This document shows, piece after piece, positions 44,435 to 53,542 of a stretch of DNA of 64,000 nt (its first letter is position 1; the number at the start of each line of letters is the position of its first letter). The stretch spans positions 3,472,001 to 3,536,000 of the forward strand of contig OZ253541.1 in assembly GCA_965262365.1 (NCBI GenBank), given 5' to 3'. The notes beneath the pieces are model-generated. The model did no database searches, was not told the DNA's origin, and saw nothing but the letters and a program-made list of their open reading frames with translations. A program made the position numbers and the translations under genes. This stretch comes from UBA6522 sp965262365. GTDB taxonomy: Bacteria > Pseudomonadota > Gammaproteobacteria > Steroidobacterales > Rariloculaceae.

Positions 44435-44827
44435 TCAACTCGGGTGACCGGCAGGGTCGCGGAGAAACCGGTCCCCGTCGCGCAGCAGCGCCTCGTGCTC
44501 GGTGCGCACGCGAAGCCATGCGAATTCGCCGGTGCGGGTAAAGTAATCGAAATCCTCGTCGCGGCCAGCGTCATGGCCATCGTCGAACGCCGCCCCGTCG
44601 CCGTGGCGGATGCCTTGCATGAGGGCCTGAACGAGGCTCGCGATGGCAGTGCAGGCGATCGCCAGCAGCCAGAGGAAGGCGATGACTTCACCTGAAACGC
44701 GCAGCCACCACAGCAGGGGCGTGAGCGTGAGGGCGACGGCGGGCGCGGCGAGCACGAAGAGCGCCTGTTGCGCAACACATCGGTCGCGCACGCGGCAGCC
44801 GAAATTGTCAGTGGTGTCGGTCCTCAT
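44435..44827 (-). CDS. Small two-segment membrane protein, unknown
   Basis: 130 residues with two hydrophobic helices (about 20-43 and 47-70) separated by a short polar turn. A soluble acidic tail follows ('DDGHDAGRDEDFDYFTRTGEFAWLRVRTEHEALLRDGDRFL' in parts). I do not recognise the family. The IS1634-type element begins 40 bp upstream of its start, so its promoter may have been displaced. Confidence 0.55.
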   Translation of the reverse strand: MRTDTTDNFGCRVRDRCVAQQALFVLAAPAVALTLTPLLWWLRVSGEVIAFLWLLAIACTAIASLVQALMQGIRHGDGAAFDDGHDAGRDEDFDYFTRTGEFAWLRVRTEHEALLRDGDRFLRDPAGHPS

Positions 44828-44867
44828 GGCGGCGGTCTCCCGATTGGAATGAGTTGGGCTGGCCGGA

Positions 44868-44888
44868 TTAACCCGACTTCCGCAACTC
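44868..44888 (+). repeat. Left inverted repeat of the IS1634-type element
   Basis: Twenty-one bases starting TTAACCCGACTTCCGCAACT, matching the reverse complement of 46882-46902 throughout. Confidence 0.9.
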
Positions 44889-45034
44889 GACCGAGTTTTG
44901 ATCGAATTTCATCGTGATTTGGGTGCCGAAGCTGACGTAACGCCCTGTTTTCATTGAATCGAGCCGCACGATCTGGGCTGTAGTGCCGACCTAACCCCTT
45001 GATTTGTTTGGTGGTTGGGGCATGCTATGGGTCC

Positions 45035-46786
45035 ATGTTCGTACGGGCCAAGAGACGCTTCAAGGACGGCAAGGAACACCGCTACTGGAGCGTGGTGGAG
45101 AACGTTCGCAACCGCGACGGGCGGGTCGTTCAGCGTCAGGTGCTGTACCTGGGCGAGATCAACGATCGTCAGCGCGCGGCGTGGTGCCGTTCGATCGAGG
45201 TGTTGCAGGGAGATTCCGGGTCCGGATCGATGGCGCTGTTCGCCGAAGACGGCGAGGCGCCGGAGCTGGCCTGCGAGGTGGTGCGGATCCAGGTCAAGGC
45301 GCTGAGTTTACACCGACCGCGGCAGTGGGGCGCGTGCTGGCTGGCGCTGACGTTGTGGGATCGGCTGGAGCTGGATCGATTTTGGCGTACCCGGCTGCCG
45401 TCGAGCCGTCAGGGCACACGCTGGCTGGACGTGTTGAAGACGTTGGTGTGTTATCAGCTGATCGATCCGGGCAGCGAATGGCGGTTGCATCGGCATTGGT
45501 ACGGTCACAGCGCGATGCGCGACTTGCTGGGCAGTCCGATGGCGGTCATCGCCAACGATACGCTGTACCGCTGTCTGGACAAGCTGGCGGCGCACAAGCG
45601 GGCGTTTTTCTCGTTTTTGCGGGCGCGTTGGGAGACGTTGTTCGACGCGCGCTTCGACGTCCTGCTGTACGACCTGACCTCCACCTATTTTGAGAGCGAT
45701 CCAACGTTTTCGGACAAGCGCCGGTTCGGATACAGCCGCGACAAGCGCTCGGACTGCGTGCAGGTGGTGATCGCCCTGATCGTGACCCCGCAGGGGTTTC
45801 CGCTGGCCTACGAGGTGATGCCGGGCAACACGTCCGACAAGACCACGTTGGCGGACTTTCTGGAAAAGATCGAGGCGCAGTACGGGCGATCGGACCGGGT
45901 CTGGATCATGGACCGTGGCATTCCCACCGAAGAGACTCTGGAGGCGATGCGCACGGGGCCGGCGCCGGTGCATTACCTGGTGGGCACGCCCAAGGGCCGA
46001 TTGACGAAACTGGAGAAGGCGTTCGTGGGCAAGCCTTGGCGGCAGGTTCGCGAGTCGGTGGAGGTGAAGCTGTTGAGCGAGGACGGGGAACTGTACGTCC
46101 TGGCCCAGAGCCGGGCGCGGGTGTTGAAGGAGCGCGGCATGCGCCGGCGCCGATTGAAGAAGCTGTGGCGGCGGTTGCACGAGTTGCGCGACCAATCGCT
46201 GAAGCGCGACGAGTTGCTGCTGAAGCTGGGCGCGGCGAAGAAGGAGGCCGGCCGCGCTTGGCACTTGGTCGAGATCGGTCTGCCCAAGGCTCGCGAAGCG
46301 GTCACCGCCGAGACGTTCACGTTCTCATTGCGGCGCCAGCGGCTGCGCCAAGCCCGGCGCCGCGAGGGCCGGTATCTGCTGCGTTCCAACCTCACCGGCG
46401 AGGACCCGGCGACATTGTGGCGCTACTACATGCAGCTCTGCGAGATCGAGCAGGCGTTCAAGGAACTGAAGCACGATCTGGCCATCCGGCCGATCTTCCA
46501 TCAGCGCGAGGATCGGATCGAGGCGCACATCTTCGTCGCCTTCATCGCGTACTGTCTGCACGTGACGTTGAAAAACCTGGCCCGACCGCGGGCGCCGGGG
46601 CTGACGCCCCGGGCGATCCTGGAGAAGTTCGCCACCATGCAGATGCTCGATGTGCATCTGCCGACCACCGACGGACGGTACCTGATCCTGCCCCGACATA
46701 CTCAACCGCAACGGGAACACCAACTCCTGCTGGATCAACTCAAACTGCGTTTGCCGGAACAACCGACACCCAGAATCCTCGCCTGA
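45035..46786 (+). CDS. IS1634-family transposase
   Basis: DDE transposase of 583 residues. The N-terminus 'MFVRAKRRFKDGKEHRYWSVVENVR' (two parts) is typical for IS1634 and fixes the ATG at 45035. The DDE fold is marked by 'LLYDLTSTYFES', 'WIMDRGIPTEETLEAM' and the 'YMQLCEIEQAFKELKHDLAIRP' Y-E signature with R-P-I-F. The frame is intact and fills the space between the terminal repeats. Confidence 0.93.
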   Translation: MFVRAKRRFKDGKEHRYWSVVENVRNRDGRVVQRQVLYLGEINDRQRAAWCRSIEVLQGDSGSGSMALFAEDGEAPELACEVVRIQVKALSLHRPRQWGACWLALTLWDRLELDRFWRTRLPSSRQGTRWLDVLKTLVCYQLIDPGSEWRLHRHWYGHSAMRDLLGSPMAVIANDTLYRCLDKLAAHKRAFFSFLRARWETLFDARFDVLLYDLTSTYFESDPTFSDKRRFGYSRDKRSDCVQVVIALIVTPQGFPLAYEVMPGNTSDKTTLADFLEKIEAQYGRSDRVWIMDRGIPTEETLEAMRTGPAPVHYLVGTPKGRLTKLEKAFVGKPWRQVRESVEVKLLSEDGELYVLAQSRARVLKERGMRRRRLKKLWRRLHELRDQSLKRDELLLKLGAAKKEAGRAWHLVEIGLPKAREAVTAETFTFSLRRQRLRQARRREGRYLLRSNLTGEDPATLWRYYMQLCEIEQAFKELKHDLAIRPIFHQREDRIEAHIFVAFIAYCLHVTLKNLARPRAPGLTPRAILEKFATMQMLDVHLPTTDGRYLILPRHTQPQREHQLLLDQLKLRLPEQPTPRILA

Positions 46787-46881
46787 ATCGACGGCCACAC
46801 CGCTTGCCAGTCGGTGCCTTGTAGTGCCGACCTACGGCTCTGGACAACAATAAATCAATGACTTGCGCCCGTTTTGGCGCT

Positions 46882-46902
46882 GAGTTGCGGAAGTCGGGTT
46901 AA
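46882..46902 (-). repeat. Right inverted repeat of the IS1634-type element
   Basis: Reverse complement of 44868-44888; it ends GGAAGTCGGGTTAA. Confidence 0.9.
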
Positions 46903-47180
46903 GGCCCGGCTCCGGGGCGCCGAGCGCCTCGTCCGAACCGCGGCCGCGCTCCGCCTCCACGGGGAGTCGAGCGGGCGGGGGACGACGGGATTCGTTTCCC
47001 TGGCGGCGTGGCATTTTGCGCAAATCCGTCCGACAAGGCCGCCGGGGTGGGCAGCGCGAGGGTTGCAAATAAGGCCATTTCCAACGTCATTAACCGACAC
47101 GAGTGCGCTTGAGCCGACACGGCTACGAAGCGCGTCAAACCCGCGTCGGAAAGCCGTTTCGCGGCGCTCGCGCCGGGGGT

Positions 47181-47339
47181 ATGCTCGATCGCATGGGCAT
47201 CGAAAAACGGGTGTTGTGGGGGACCGTGAACGCCGGGTTTCGCCTGGCGAAAGGGGCCGTTCGCGCCGCTCTGCAACGCGACGCCGAAGCACCCGGCTTG
47301 GCGGCATCCGATCTTCGGCACGGGTCGCGCCATGGTTGA
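47181..47339 (+). CDS. Possible 52-residue leader protein of the mobilization module
   Basis: Short frame MLDRMGIEKRVLWGTVNAGF ending in an overlap of 8 bp with the next start. Codon content looks coding (strong third-position GC) and the overlap suggests coupling, but there is no recognisable family and no strong ribosome site. It could be a shadow. Confidence 0.35.
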   Translation: MLDRMGIEKRVLWGTVNAGFRLAKGAVRAALQRDAEAPGLAASDLRHGSRHG

Positions 47340-48264
47340 TCTGAGCGTGTTGCGGGAATACGTGCGGTTCACTGCGGTGTGCGCGGTGGCGATGGCCGTG
47401 CTGTTGACGGGCCTGGCGCTGGTGCGCGACACCACGGGGCACGACTGGTACGCCGCGGCCAGGCTCACGCTCACGCAGGCGATGCTCGCCGTGGGATTCG
47501 ACCCCTACGCCTCCACGGAGTACCGCATGGGGAGTGGCCTTGAGCTGCCCATGATGCGGGGCGTGCTGAGCGAACTCAACGGACCCAGGGAGGCGCGGGC
47601 GCGGATTCTCTCCGCCATTGCGGACCACGCGGGGCTGGGCGCGGTCGCGGGCATCGGCTGCGCCGCGACCTTGCTGATCTGGTTGGGCATCGGCGGGCGC
47701 CGGGCGCGACTCCCCGCCATGCGGGAACCGGCGCGGGCGCCGCGCGCACCCTGGCAGCTAAGGGACCGGTACGGCGTCGCCGAGGACTTTCCCCGCCCCG
47801 GAGAGGGGGACGCGAGAATCGGTCTGATGGTGGTGTCGCCGACGGACGCGCGGGGCGTGGCGCACGTTTGGGATTACGTCGACCTGGGCGTGGCGGTGCC
47901 GCCCAGCGGGATCGGCCGGGAACGACTGGCGGCAGGCGCGGAGGCGGCGCGGCGCGCCTTGAGCATGAAGGCGCCTCGGGGCACGGGCGTGGCGGACGCG
48001 AAGGAGGCCGGTGGCGGGCAGCCGGTCGAGGCTTCGAAGCTGCCCGCGGTTCGGCACGGTCCGGCGGGCGGTAGCGCTGCAGGCGGCAAAGCCCTTGCAG
48101 GCGGCAAACCGGCGCGAAGCAAGTCGGCGGGCAGGAAGCCGGCAGGTAACAAGCGTGCAGGCAGCAATTCTGCCGGGTGCAGCCCTGCCGGGCGTCGGTC
48201 TGACGGCGGGGGTTCAACCAGGGGCCGGAAGCGGCGAAAGCGCGACTACGGGCGCTGGATCTGA
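47332..48264 (+). CDS. Membrane protein upstream of the relaxase, with basic repetitive tail
   Basis: 310 residues. Two membrane helices (about 12-30 and 103-120) flank a periplasmic loop, like the N-terminal part of type IV coupling proteins, but there is no Walker ATPase domain. The C-terminal third (about 255-305) is a low-complexity basic tail of repeated 'AGG/AGxK' units (GGKALAGGKPARSKSAGRKP) ending in an arginine-lysine cluster, suggesting nucleic-acid contact. Its stop overlaps the relaxase ATG (TGATG). A role in presenting the relaxosome to the membrane is inference. Confidence 0.7.
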   Translation: MVDLSVLREYVRFTAVCAVAMAVLLTGLALVRDTTGHDWYAAARLTLTQAMLAVGFDPYASTEYRMGSGLELPMMRGVLSELNGPREARARILSAIADHAGLGAVAGIGCAATLLIWLGIGGRRARLPAMREPARAPRAPWQLRDRYGVAEDFPRPGEGDARIGLMVVSPTDARGVAHVWDYVDLGVAVPPSGIGRERLAAGAEAARRALSMKAPRGTGVADAKEAGGGQPVEASKLPAVRHGPAGGSAAGGKALAGGKPARSKSAGRKPAGNKRAGSNSAGCSPAGRRSDGGGSTRGRKRRKRDYGRWI

Positions 48265-51236
48265 TGGTCGCGTCCATCGGCGCGGTGGCGAGCCCGTCGC
48301 AGGGCGCACACTACTACGTACGCGACGGCTACTACGCCAAGGATTCCCCGGAGCACCGGGCGGCGAGTGCCTGGAGGGGCCGGGGCGCCGCTGAGCTGGG
48401 CCTGGAAGGCCCGGTCGATCCGGACACCTTCGGTCAGGTGCTGGCGGGCGAAGTGCCGGACGGCTCCGGACAACGCCTCGGCCGCCGTGTCGGCGGCGGG
48501 AAAATCCACCACCGGCCCGGGCGCGACCTGACGTTCTCCGCGCCCAAGTCGGTGTCGCTGGCCGCGCTGGTCGGCGGCGACGATCGCATCGTCAAGGCCC
48601 ACGACCGCGCGGTGGGGCGGTCGCTTGCGTGGTTCGAAAAAAACACCGCCGAGACCCGCGTGCACGATGCCGCGAACGGAAACATGGTCCGCACGCGCGG
48701 CCAGCGCGCCGTGATCGCCACCTTCAGGCACGAGACTTCCAGGAACCTGGACCCGGCGCTGCACACCCATTCGGTGATCGCCAACATGCTGCAGGGCCCG
48801 GACGGGAAGTGGAGGACGATGGCCAACGAGCGGCTGTACGCTTCCAAGATGCTGCTGGGGGCGATGTACCGCAGCGAACTGGCGGCGGAACTGAAACAAC
48901 TCGGCTACGGGATCGAACGCACCCACGCCGACGGGCGGTTCGAGATCGCGGGCGTGTCCAGGGAGACTATCGAGGCGTTCTCCACGCGGCGCGCGGAGAT
49001 CGAGGCGGCGATGGCCGAAAGGGGCCTGGGCACGACGGGGGAGAACCCGCACCTGGCACGCCGGGCGGCGCTGATGACCCGCGCGCACAAGCGCGACGTC
49101 GACCGCGACGCGCTCCGGGAGACCTGGGCCCTGCGGGCGGCAGAGATGGGGTTCGAGGCGAAGGACGTGGTCACCTCGGCCGTGGAACGCACACCCGGCG
49201 GCCGGGAGCGGCTACGCGATGGCCCTGGGAAGGCCGGCAGCGACGGCACGGCCGCCGGCCCGAGGCAGCCGGATCTGTTCGAGCACGCCGCAACCGCCGA
49301 GTCTGCGCGAAACGCGGTGGAGTGGGCGGTGGCGCATTTGTCGGAGCGGGACGCGGTGTTCGGGAACACCGATCTGCTCGCCGCCGCGCTGGCGTTCGAT
49401 CCCGGGGCGGCCACCATCGGGGCAGTGGAGCGGGGGGTGAACTCGCTGAAACGCCAGGGCCGGCTGCACGAGGCCAACGCGCTCGGCGCCGGCTTGCTCA
49501 CCACGGACCGGGCGGTGGCGGACGAACGGGAGACCGTCGCGCTGATGCGAAACGGTCAGGGCCGCGGCCGCTCTCCGATGCGCGGCTGGATGGTCGACCG
49601 GTATCTCAGAAAGGGTCCGCTCACGGACGGGCAGAGGCAGGCCGTGAAACTCATCCTCTCGGAGAAGGACCGCACGGTGGGCGTGCAGGGCCTGGCCGGC
49701 ACGGGCAAGACGACTATGCTGAACCGCGCCCGCACGCTGGCCCAAAAAAAACGCTGGCGGATGGTGGGGCTGGCGCCCTCGGCGTCGGCCGCTCGGACCC
49801 TGGCGGCCGAATCCGGCATCGAGAGCGAGACCCTGCAGCGGTTCCTGGCCCGCAACACCGGGGTCGCGGCAGGCCGTCTCACCCGCAAGGGACGAAAGGG
49901 ATTGCGCGCGCAGTACCGGAAAACCGCGCTGGTCGTCGACGAGGGCTCGCTGGCTTCCACCGTTCAGGCCCGGAATCTGCTCCGGATCGCGCGCGAGCTG
50001 CGCATCCCTAAGGTAGTTCTGGTAGGGGATTCCAAACAGCTCGACGCGGTCGATGCCGGCAAACCCTTCGCGCAGCTTCAGGCGGCAGGCATGAAGACCG
50101 CGCTGATGGATCGGATCATGCGCCAGAAAAATCCGGAACTGAAGGCCGCCGTCGAGGCGAGCATTGAGGGCGAGATCGGCAAGGCGTTCGAGAAACTCGG
50201 GTCCAACGTGGCCGAGGTCAACCCGGACAACATCGCCGGCGCCGTGGCTGCGAGATGGCTGAAGCTCTCTCCGGAGGAACGCGAGCGTACCGGCGTCATG
50301 ACCCCCAGCCATGCCTTGCGCCAGGCAGTCAACGAGCATATCCGCGAGCGGCTGACACGGGAGGGCCGCATCGCCGGTCCCGTCCTTCAAACGCAGCGGC
50401 TGGTTTCCAGGGGCTATACCCGCGCGGAGAAGGCGCTCGCCTCCAACTACGAGGTGGGCGACGTGGTGGCGTTTCACCGCCCGTACAAGCGTCTCGGCGT
50501 GGAGAAGGGAGACGAACGGCGCGTCGATCGCGTCGATCGCGAGAAGAGGACCGTGCACCTGGAAGGGCTCGACGGTTCGACCGCGGCCTGGAAGCCGTCG
50601 GAGATCGGCGGCAGGCAGGGAGGGACCGAAGTCTACCGGTGCGAAAGCACCGAGCTTCGCGCCGGGGACCGCATCCGCTGGACCCGCAACGACAAGGCGC
50701 TGGGCGTGGTCAACAGCGGCATGGCCGAGGTCCTGGGTGTTCGCAACGGGCGGGTGACGTTCCGCCTCGAGGAGGGCGGGACGCTCACGCTCACCCCGGG
50801 CGATCCGCAGCTGCGCCATCTCGACCGCGCCTGGTGTTCGACCGTGCATGCTTTCCAGGGCCGGACGGTGGACAACGTGATCGCGGCGATGGAAGCGAAC
50901 CACCCGAAGCTGACCACGCAGAAATCGTTCTACGTGGAAATCTCCCGCGCCCGGTACCGGGCGGAACTGGTCACCGACGATGCGGGCGCACTCAGGGAGC
51001 AACTCGAAGCGGTGACCGGCGAGCGCATCTCGGCGCTGGAAGGCATCGGTGAGGCCGTCCAACCCGAGCGGGAGAAGGACGGGAAGGCGGTGACCAGCGT
51101 GGAACCGCCGGGCCGGGAGGCACCTGTGCCTGCGTTGCCGGAACCGGACATGGAGCCGGTTCCAGTCCCTGAAAAGGCGCCGGAGCGCGAGCCGCCCGCC
51201 CGAGAGAAGCACATCGAGATGGATTTCGGGCTCTGA
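48264..51236 (+). CDS. MobF-family conjugative relaxase (TrwC/TraI type)
   Basis: Nicks and unwinds the transferred strand. The relaxase domain has paired tyrosines (Y17, Y18, Y23, Y24 in 'AHYYVRDGYYAKD') and the three metal-binding histidines H156, H167 and H169 ('HETSRNLDPALHTHSVIAN'). The helicase half has Walker A GLAGTGKTT (476-484) and 'LVVDEGSLAS', 'VLVGDSKQLDAVDAG' and the C-terminal 'CSTVHAFQGRTVDNVI'. At 990 residues it is full length. A run of eight A at 49744-49751 lies within an intact frame. Confidence 0.96.
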   Translation: MVASIGAVASPSQGAHYYVRDGYYAKDSPEHRAASAWRGRGAAELGLEGPVDPDTFGQVLAGEVPDGSGQRLGRRVGGGKIHHRPGRDLTFSAPKSVSLAALVGGDDRIVKAHDRAVGRSLAWFEKNTAETRVHDAANGNMVRTRGQRAVIATFRHETSRNLDPALHTHSVIANMLQGPDGKWRTMANERLYASKMLLGAMYRSELAAELKQLGYGIERTHADGRFEIAGVSRETIEAFSTRRAEIEAAMAERGLGTTGENPHLARRAALMTRAHKRDVDRDALRETWALRAAEMGFEAKDVVTSAVERTPGGRERLRDGPGKAGSDGTAAGPRQPDLFEHAATAESARNAVEWAVAHLSERDAVFGNTDLLAAALAFDPGAATIGAVERGVNSLKRQGRLHEANALGAGLLTTDRAVADERETVALMRNGQGRGRSPMRGWMVDRYLRKGPLTDGQRQAVKLILSEKDRTVGVQGLAGTGKTTMLNRARTLAQKKRWRMVGLAPSASAARTLAAESGIESETLQRFLARNTGVAAGRLTRKGRKGLRAQYRKTALVVDEGSLASTVQARNLLRIARELRIPKVVLVGDSKQLDAVDAGKPFAQLQAAGMKTALMDRIMRQKNPELKAAVEASIEGEIGKAFEKLGSNVAEVNPDNIAGAVAARWLKLSPEERERTGVMTPSHALRQAVNEHIRERLTREGRIAGPVLQTQRLVSRGYTRAEKALASNYEVGDVVAFHRPYKRLGVEKGDERRVDRVDREKRTVHLEGLDGSTAAWKPSEIGGRQGGTEVYRCESTELRAGDRIRWTRNDKALGVVNSGMAEVLGVRNGRVTFRLEEGGTLTLTPGDPQLRHLDRAWCSTVHAFQGRTVDNVIAAMEANHPKLTTQKSFYVEISRARYRAELVTDDAGALREQLEAVTGERISALEGIGEAVQPEREKDGKAVTSVEPPGREAPVPALPEPDMEPVPVPEKAPEREPPAREKHIEMDFGL

Positions 51237-51541
51237 GCACGGCCGTCCGAGCTTCCCTTCTCACATTGCCGTACGCGAACCGCTTCGCCTGGTTCGGGCG
51301 GCCACCTACACTCTTTGCCGCAGACGACGATTTGAATATGCGCCGGTTCGCCGGTGTGCGCAACGGCGCTGCAACCATGTAGAGGAGGTTTTGCCGGGTT
51401 GGAGCGCGGGGCGAAGGCTGGTGCAGCTCGGGATCCTTGGTAGTGGAGCCCGTCACGGCCGGTTCTTCAACGCGGCACGTTGACTACGGGGTGGGTGCAT
51501 GGGCCGCGAAGGGTCGTCAACCGAGGCGTCGCCATCGAAGT
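51237..51541. other. Gene-free stretch between the relaxase and the TOPRIM gene
   Basis: About 305 bases between convergent genes. No credible frame, repeat or RNA was recognised. An AGGAGG at 51381-51386 is not followed by a plausible gene. Confidence 0.4.
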
Positions 51542-53326
51542 TCAGCGCCTCCTGTCGAGGAACCTCGACGCCTGATTGGTGTCCCGGGCGCGCTGTGTAG
51601 TCGGCAGATGGTTGCGGGCCGCGAGAAGTTCGACCCGGTTCAGGATCTTGACAATGGGTCGGTTTTCGATCTTTCTTCGGGACCGCGGTGACATCATGGT
51701 ATCGACGAGAATCTCGGCCAGGCGGATCTTGTTCAATCCGTAGTTGGTCTTTTCTTGGTATAGGGACTTCAGGGCGGAGCCGGAGTTTGCATTTCGCTTG
51801 GCGCCAGCGACTTCGGTTATGTCGAACGTGGCAGTGCCCTGCGCCAATCGGGTGAGGGCGGCGGCGAGCTCGGTGCAGGAAAAGTTGTCGAACTCCAACG
51901 AGTCCTTCCAGATCCGGATGTACTCCGGCCGGGTCACATATCGCCGGTCGCCATGAATCGACTTCGCCTTCCGCACCGCCGCCTTGAGTCTGTCCGCGTA
52001 GTTCTCATTGTCGAGGATGAGGAACGCAAAGGTCTGATGGTGATGCAGATAGTCGATCAGACGAACGATGGCGCGGTAACGGTCCTCTCTCCGATTTCCG
52101 GTGGCAATGCCCACGCCGCCCAACGGGATGATCTCGATACCGTACTTGCCGGGATGTGCACCGTAGTATGCCTCGAATATGCGCGTAACCGAAGTCTCCT
52201 CGCTCTGACCCTCGACAATGAGCGAGAGCCGGGGTTGGGGGTTTAGGCCGAAGCGGTTGGCAACGAGTTCCAGGTGACGCCGGGTGTCCTCCCGGACTTC
52301 TAGCTCTGGAACATGATGGACGCTGCTTCGGGCGACCTCGTTGGGGTGTGGCAAATCGTTCCCGTAAAGATCCTTGTGCAGGAGTCGCAGCATATGTGCG
52401 CCGTCGCGCATGGTTTCCGCGCGTAGGGCATCGCCCGTGAGCTTTCGGCGCTCATGAACGGAGACGAACTGAATCAATTGATACCAGTGCTTCATGGGGT
52501 CGCAACGGGCTTGGGCGATCGCCAACCCCCTGTATGCGTGGCGCAGCTTCTGCGGCGTCAGGCCATAGAGCGATTCGGTATTGTTCGGATTCCAGCGACG
52601 CGCTTCCCGATCCCAGTCCCAATTGGGGGAACGTACAACGATCCAAGCGTCGGAGTAACTTCCATGTCGTATCTGGATGGTGCGCATGTCGGTTTGGGTT
52701 TGCGGAAAATACCGGTTCGATATGTGTTGGCAGAGCAATGCGATTGCGCGGCGGTGCTGATGATCGCGCAGGCCTGCGGCGCTGTCTTCGGCGTTTCGCG
52801 TCCAGCCATCGCCCGCCTTCTGCCAGTCGATCGGCTCGCCCGCGGGCCGGTCAAGATAGGAATCGAGCGGGATACGAGCGGTCAGCTCGGTCAGCACCAG
52901 GTGGAGGTGATCGACCTGAAAGACTGAGTAGTATCCCTCGCAGGTACGGTCTGTATGTGCCGGCACCTCGTGGCTTTGGGGCACCGCTGTCGTATCGTAC
53001 GCCCATCTTTTGGTGAACCAGTTGTTGCCCTTGCTTAACGGGATACCGAATAGAGAGTTTGGCTTGCGCGGTGTCCGCACCCGGAATACGGGAGCGAACA
53101 GGCCGAGCCTTTCCAGGCGAATGAGGCGTTCGCGATCGATGGAGAGGCCTCGATCCTTGCAGAATTGCAGGAAACGTTCAGTACCGAGCAGTGGACACGC
53201 GAGCATTGAGCCGTGTTCGACGATGGCGCGTCCCGCCCTGTCAGGGATTGTAAGCAGATTGGTCACTGTCTTCCGTGAGCCGAACGGGTGGAAGCGCCCT
53301 GCTGCATATGGCCAGGGCGGGCGCAA
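51542..53326 (-). CDS. TOPRIM-domain protein of unknown function (defence candidate)
   Basis: 594 residues in the longest form. The C-terminal half carries a TOPRIM-like nuclease core resembling that of OLD-family proteins: 'LSLIVEGQSEETSVTRIFEAYY' (two parts; E372) and 'TFAFLILDNENYADRL' (D439 and E441), with a later 'SLEFDNFSCTELAAAL'. No ABC ATPase is present. The N-terminal region (about 41-110, 'LACPLLGTERFLQFCKDRG') may be a small helical domain and is unassigned. The start could instead be the ATG at 53206. Base composition is lower in GC than its neighbours, which suggests separate acquisition. Confidence 0.8.
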   Translation of the reverse strand: MRPPWPYAAGRFHPFGSRKTVTNLLTIPDRAGRAIVEHGSMLACPLLGTERFLQFCKDRGLSIDRERLIRLERLGLFAPVFRVRTPRKPNSLFGIPLSKGNNWFTKRWAYDTTAVPQSHEVPAHTDRTCEGYYSVFQVDHLHLVLTELTARIPLDSYLDRPAGEPIDWQKAGDGWTRNAEDSAAGLRDHQHRRAIALLCQHISNRYFPQTQTDMRTIQIRHGSYSDAWIVVRSPNWDWDREARRWNPNNTESLYGLTPQKLRHAYRGLAIAQARCDPMKHWYQLIQFVSVHERRKLTGDALRAETMRDGAHMLRLLHKDLYGNDLPHPNEVARSSVHHVPELEVREDTRRHLELVANRFGLNPQPRLSLIVEGQSEETSVTRIFEAYYGAHPGKYGIEIIPLGGVGIATGNRREDRYRAIVRLIDYLHHHQTFAFLILDNENYADRLKAAVRKAKSIHGDRRYVTRPEYIRIWKDSLEFDNFSCTELAAALTRLAQGTATFDITEVAGAKRNANSGSALKSLYQEKTNYGLNKIRLAEILVDTMMSPRSRRKIENRPIVKILNRVELLAARNHLPTTQRARDTNQASRFLDRRR

Positions 53327-53542
53327 TTTGGTTAGGACTTACGTCAGTCTCGATGACGGCGATGGCATTGATTCTAGACGAAACCGTTGAGTACGTTCGT
53401 GGGTTCGTTCTTTGGCGCCGGTTTCACATTGAAATCCAAACAGGGGCATCGTCGCAGAGACCGTTTAGAGGACGTTAGTTGAGTCGCGCTTGACCGTCTC
53501 CGGCTGCGATTCGGGCGCTACTCTGGAGGCATTTCGGGGGAT

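Larger units (their letters stand above)
44868..46902 (+). mobile_element. IS1634-family insertion sequence
   Basis: About 2.0 kb, bounded by perfect inverted repeats TTAACCCGACTTCCGCAACT at 44868 and the complement ending at 46902. One transposase gene fills it. The outermost TTAA is a palindrome and might be a 4-bp target repeat rather than element sequence; no longer duplication was seen in the flanks (GGCCGGA left, GGCCCGG right). Confidence 0.88.

Noticed and set aside
44851..46910. Longer target duplication around the IS1634-type element
   Set aside because: Left flank GGCCGGA and right flank GGCCCGG are similar but not identical and are displaced by the TTAA; only the TTAA itself could be a repeat.
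47103..47180. Extension of the 52-residue frame to an earlier start at 47103
   Set aside because: The added part is arginine-rich with no coding character; even the short form is uncertain.
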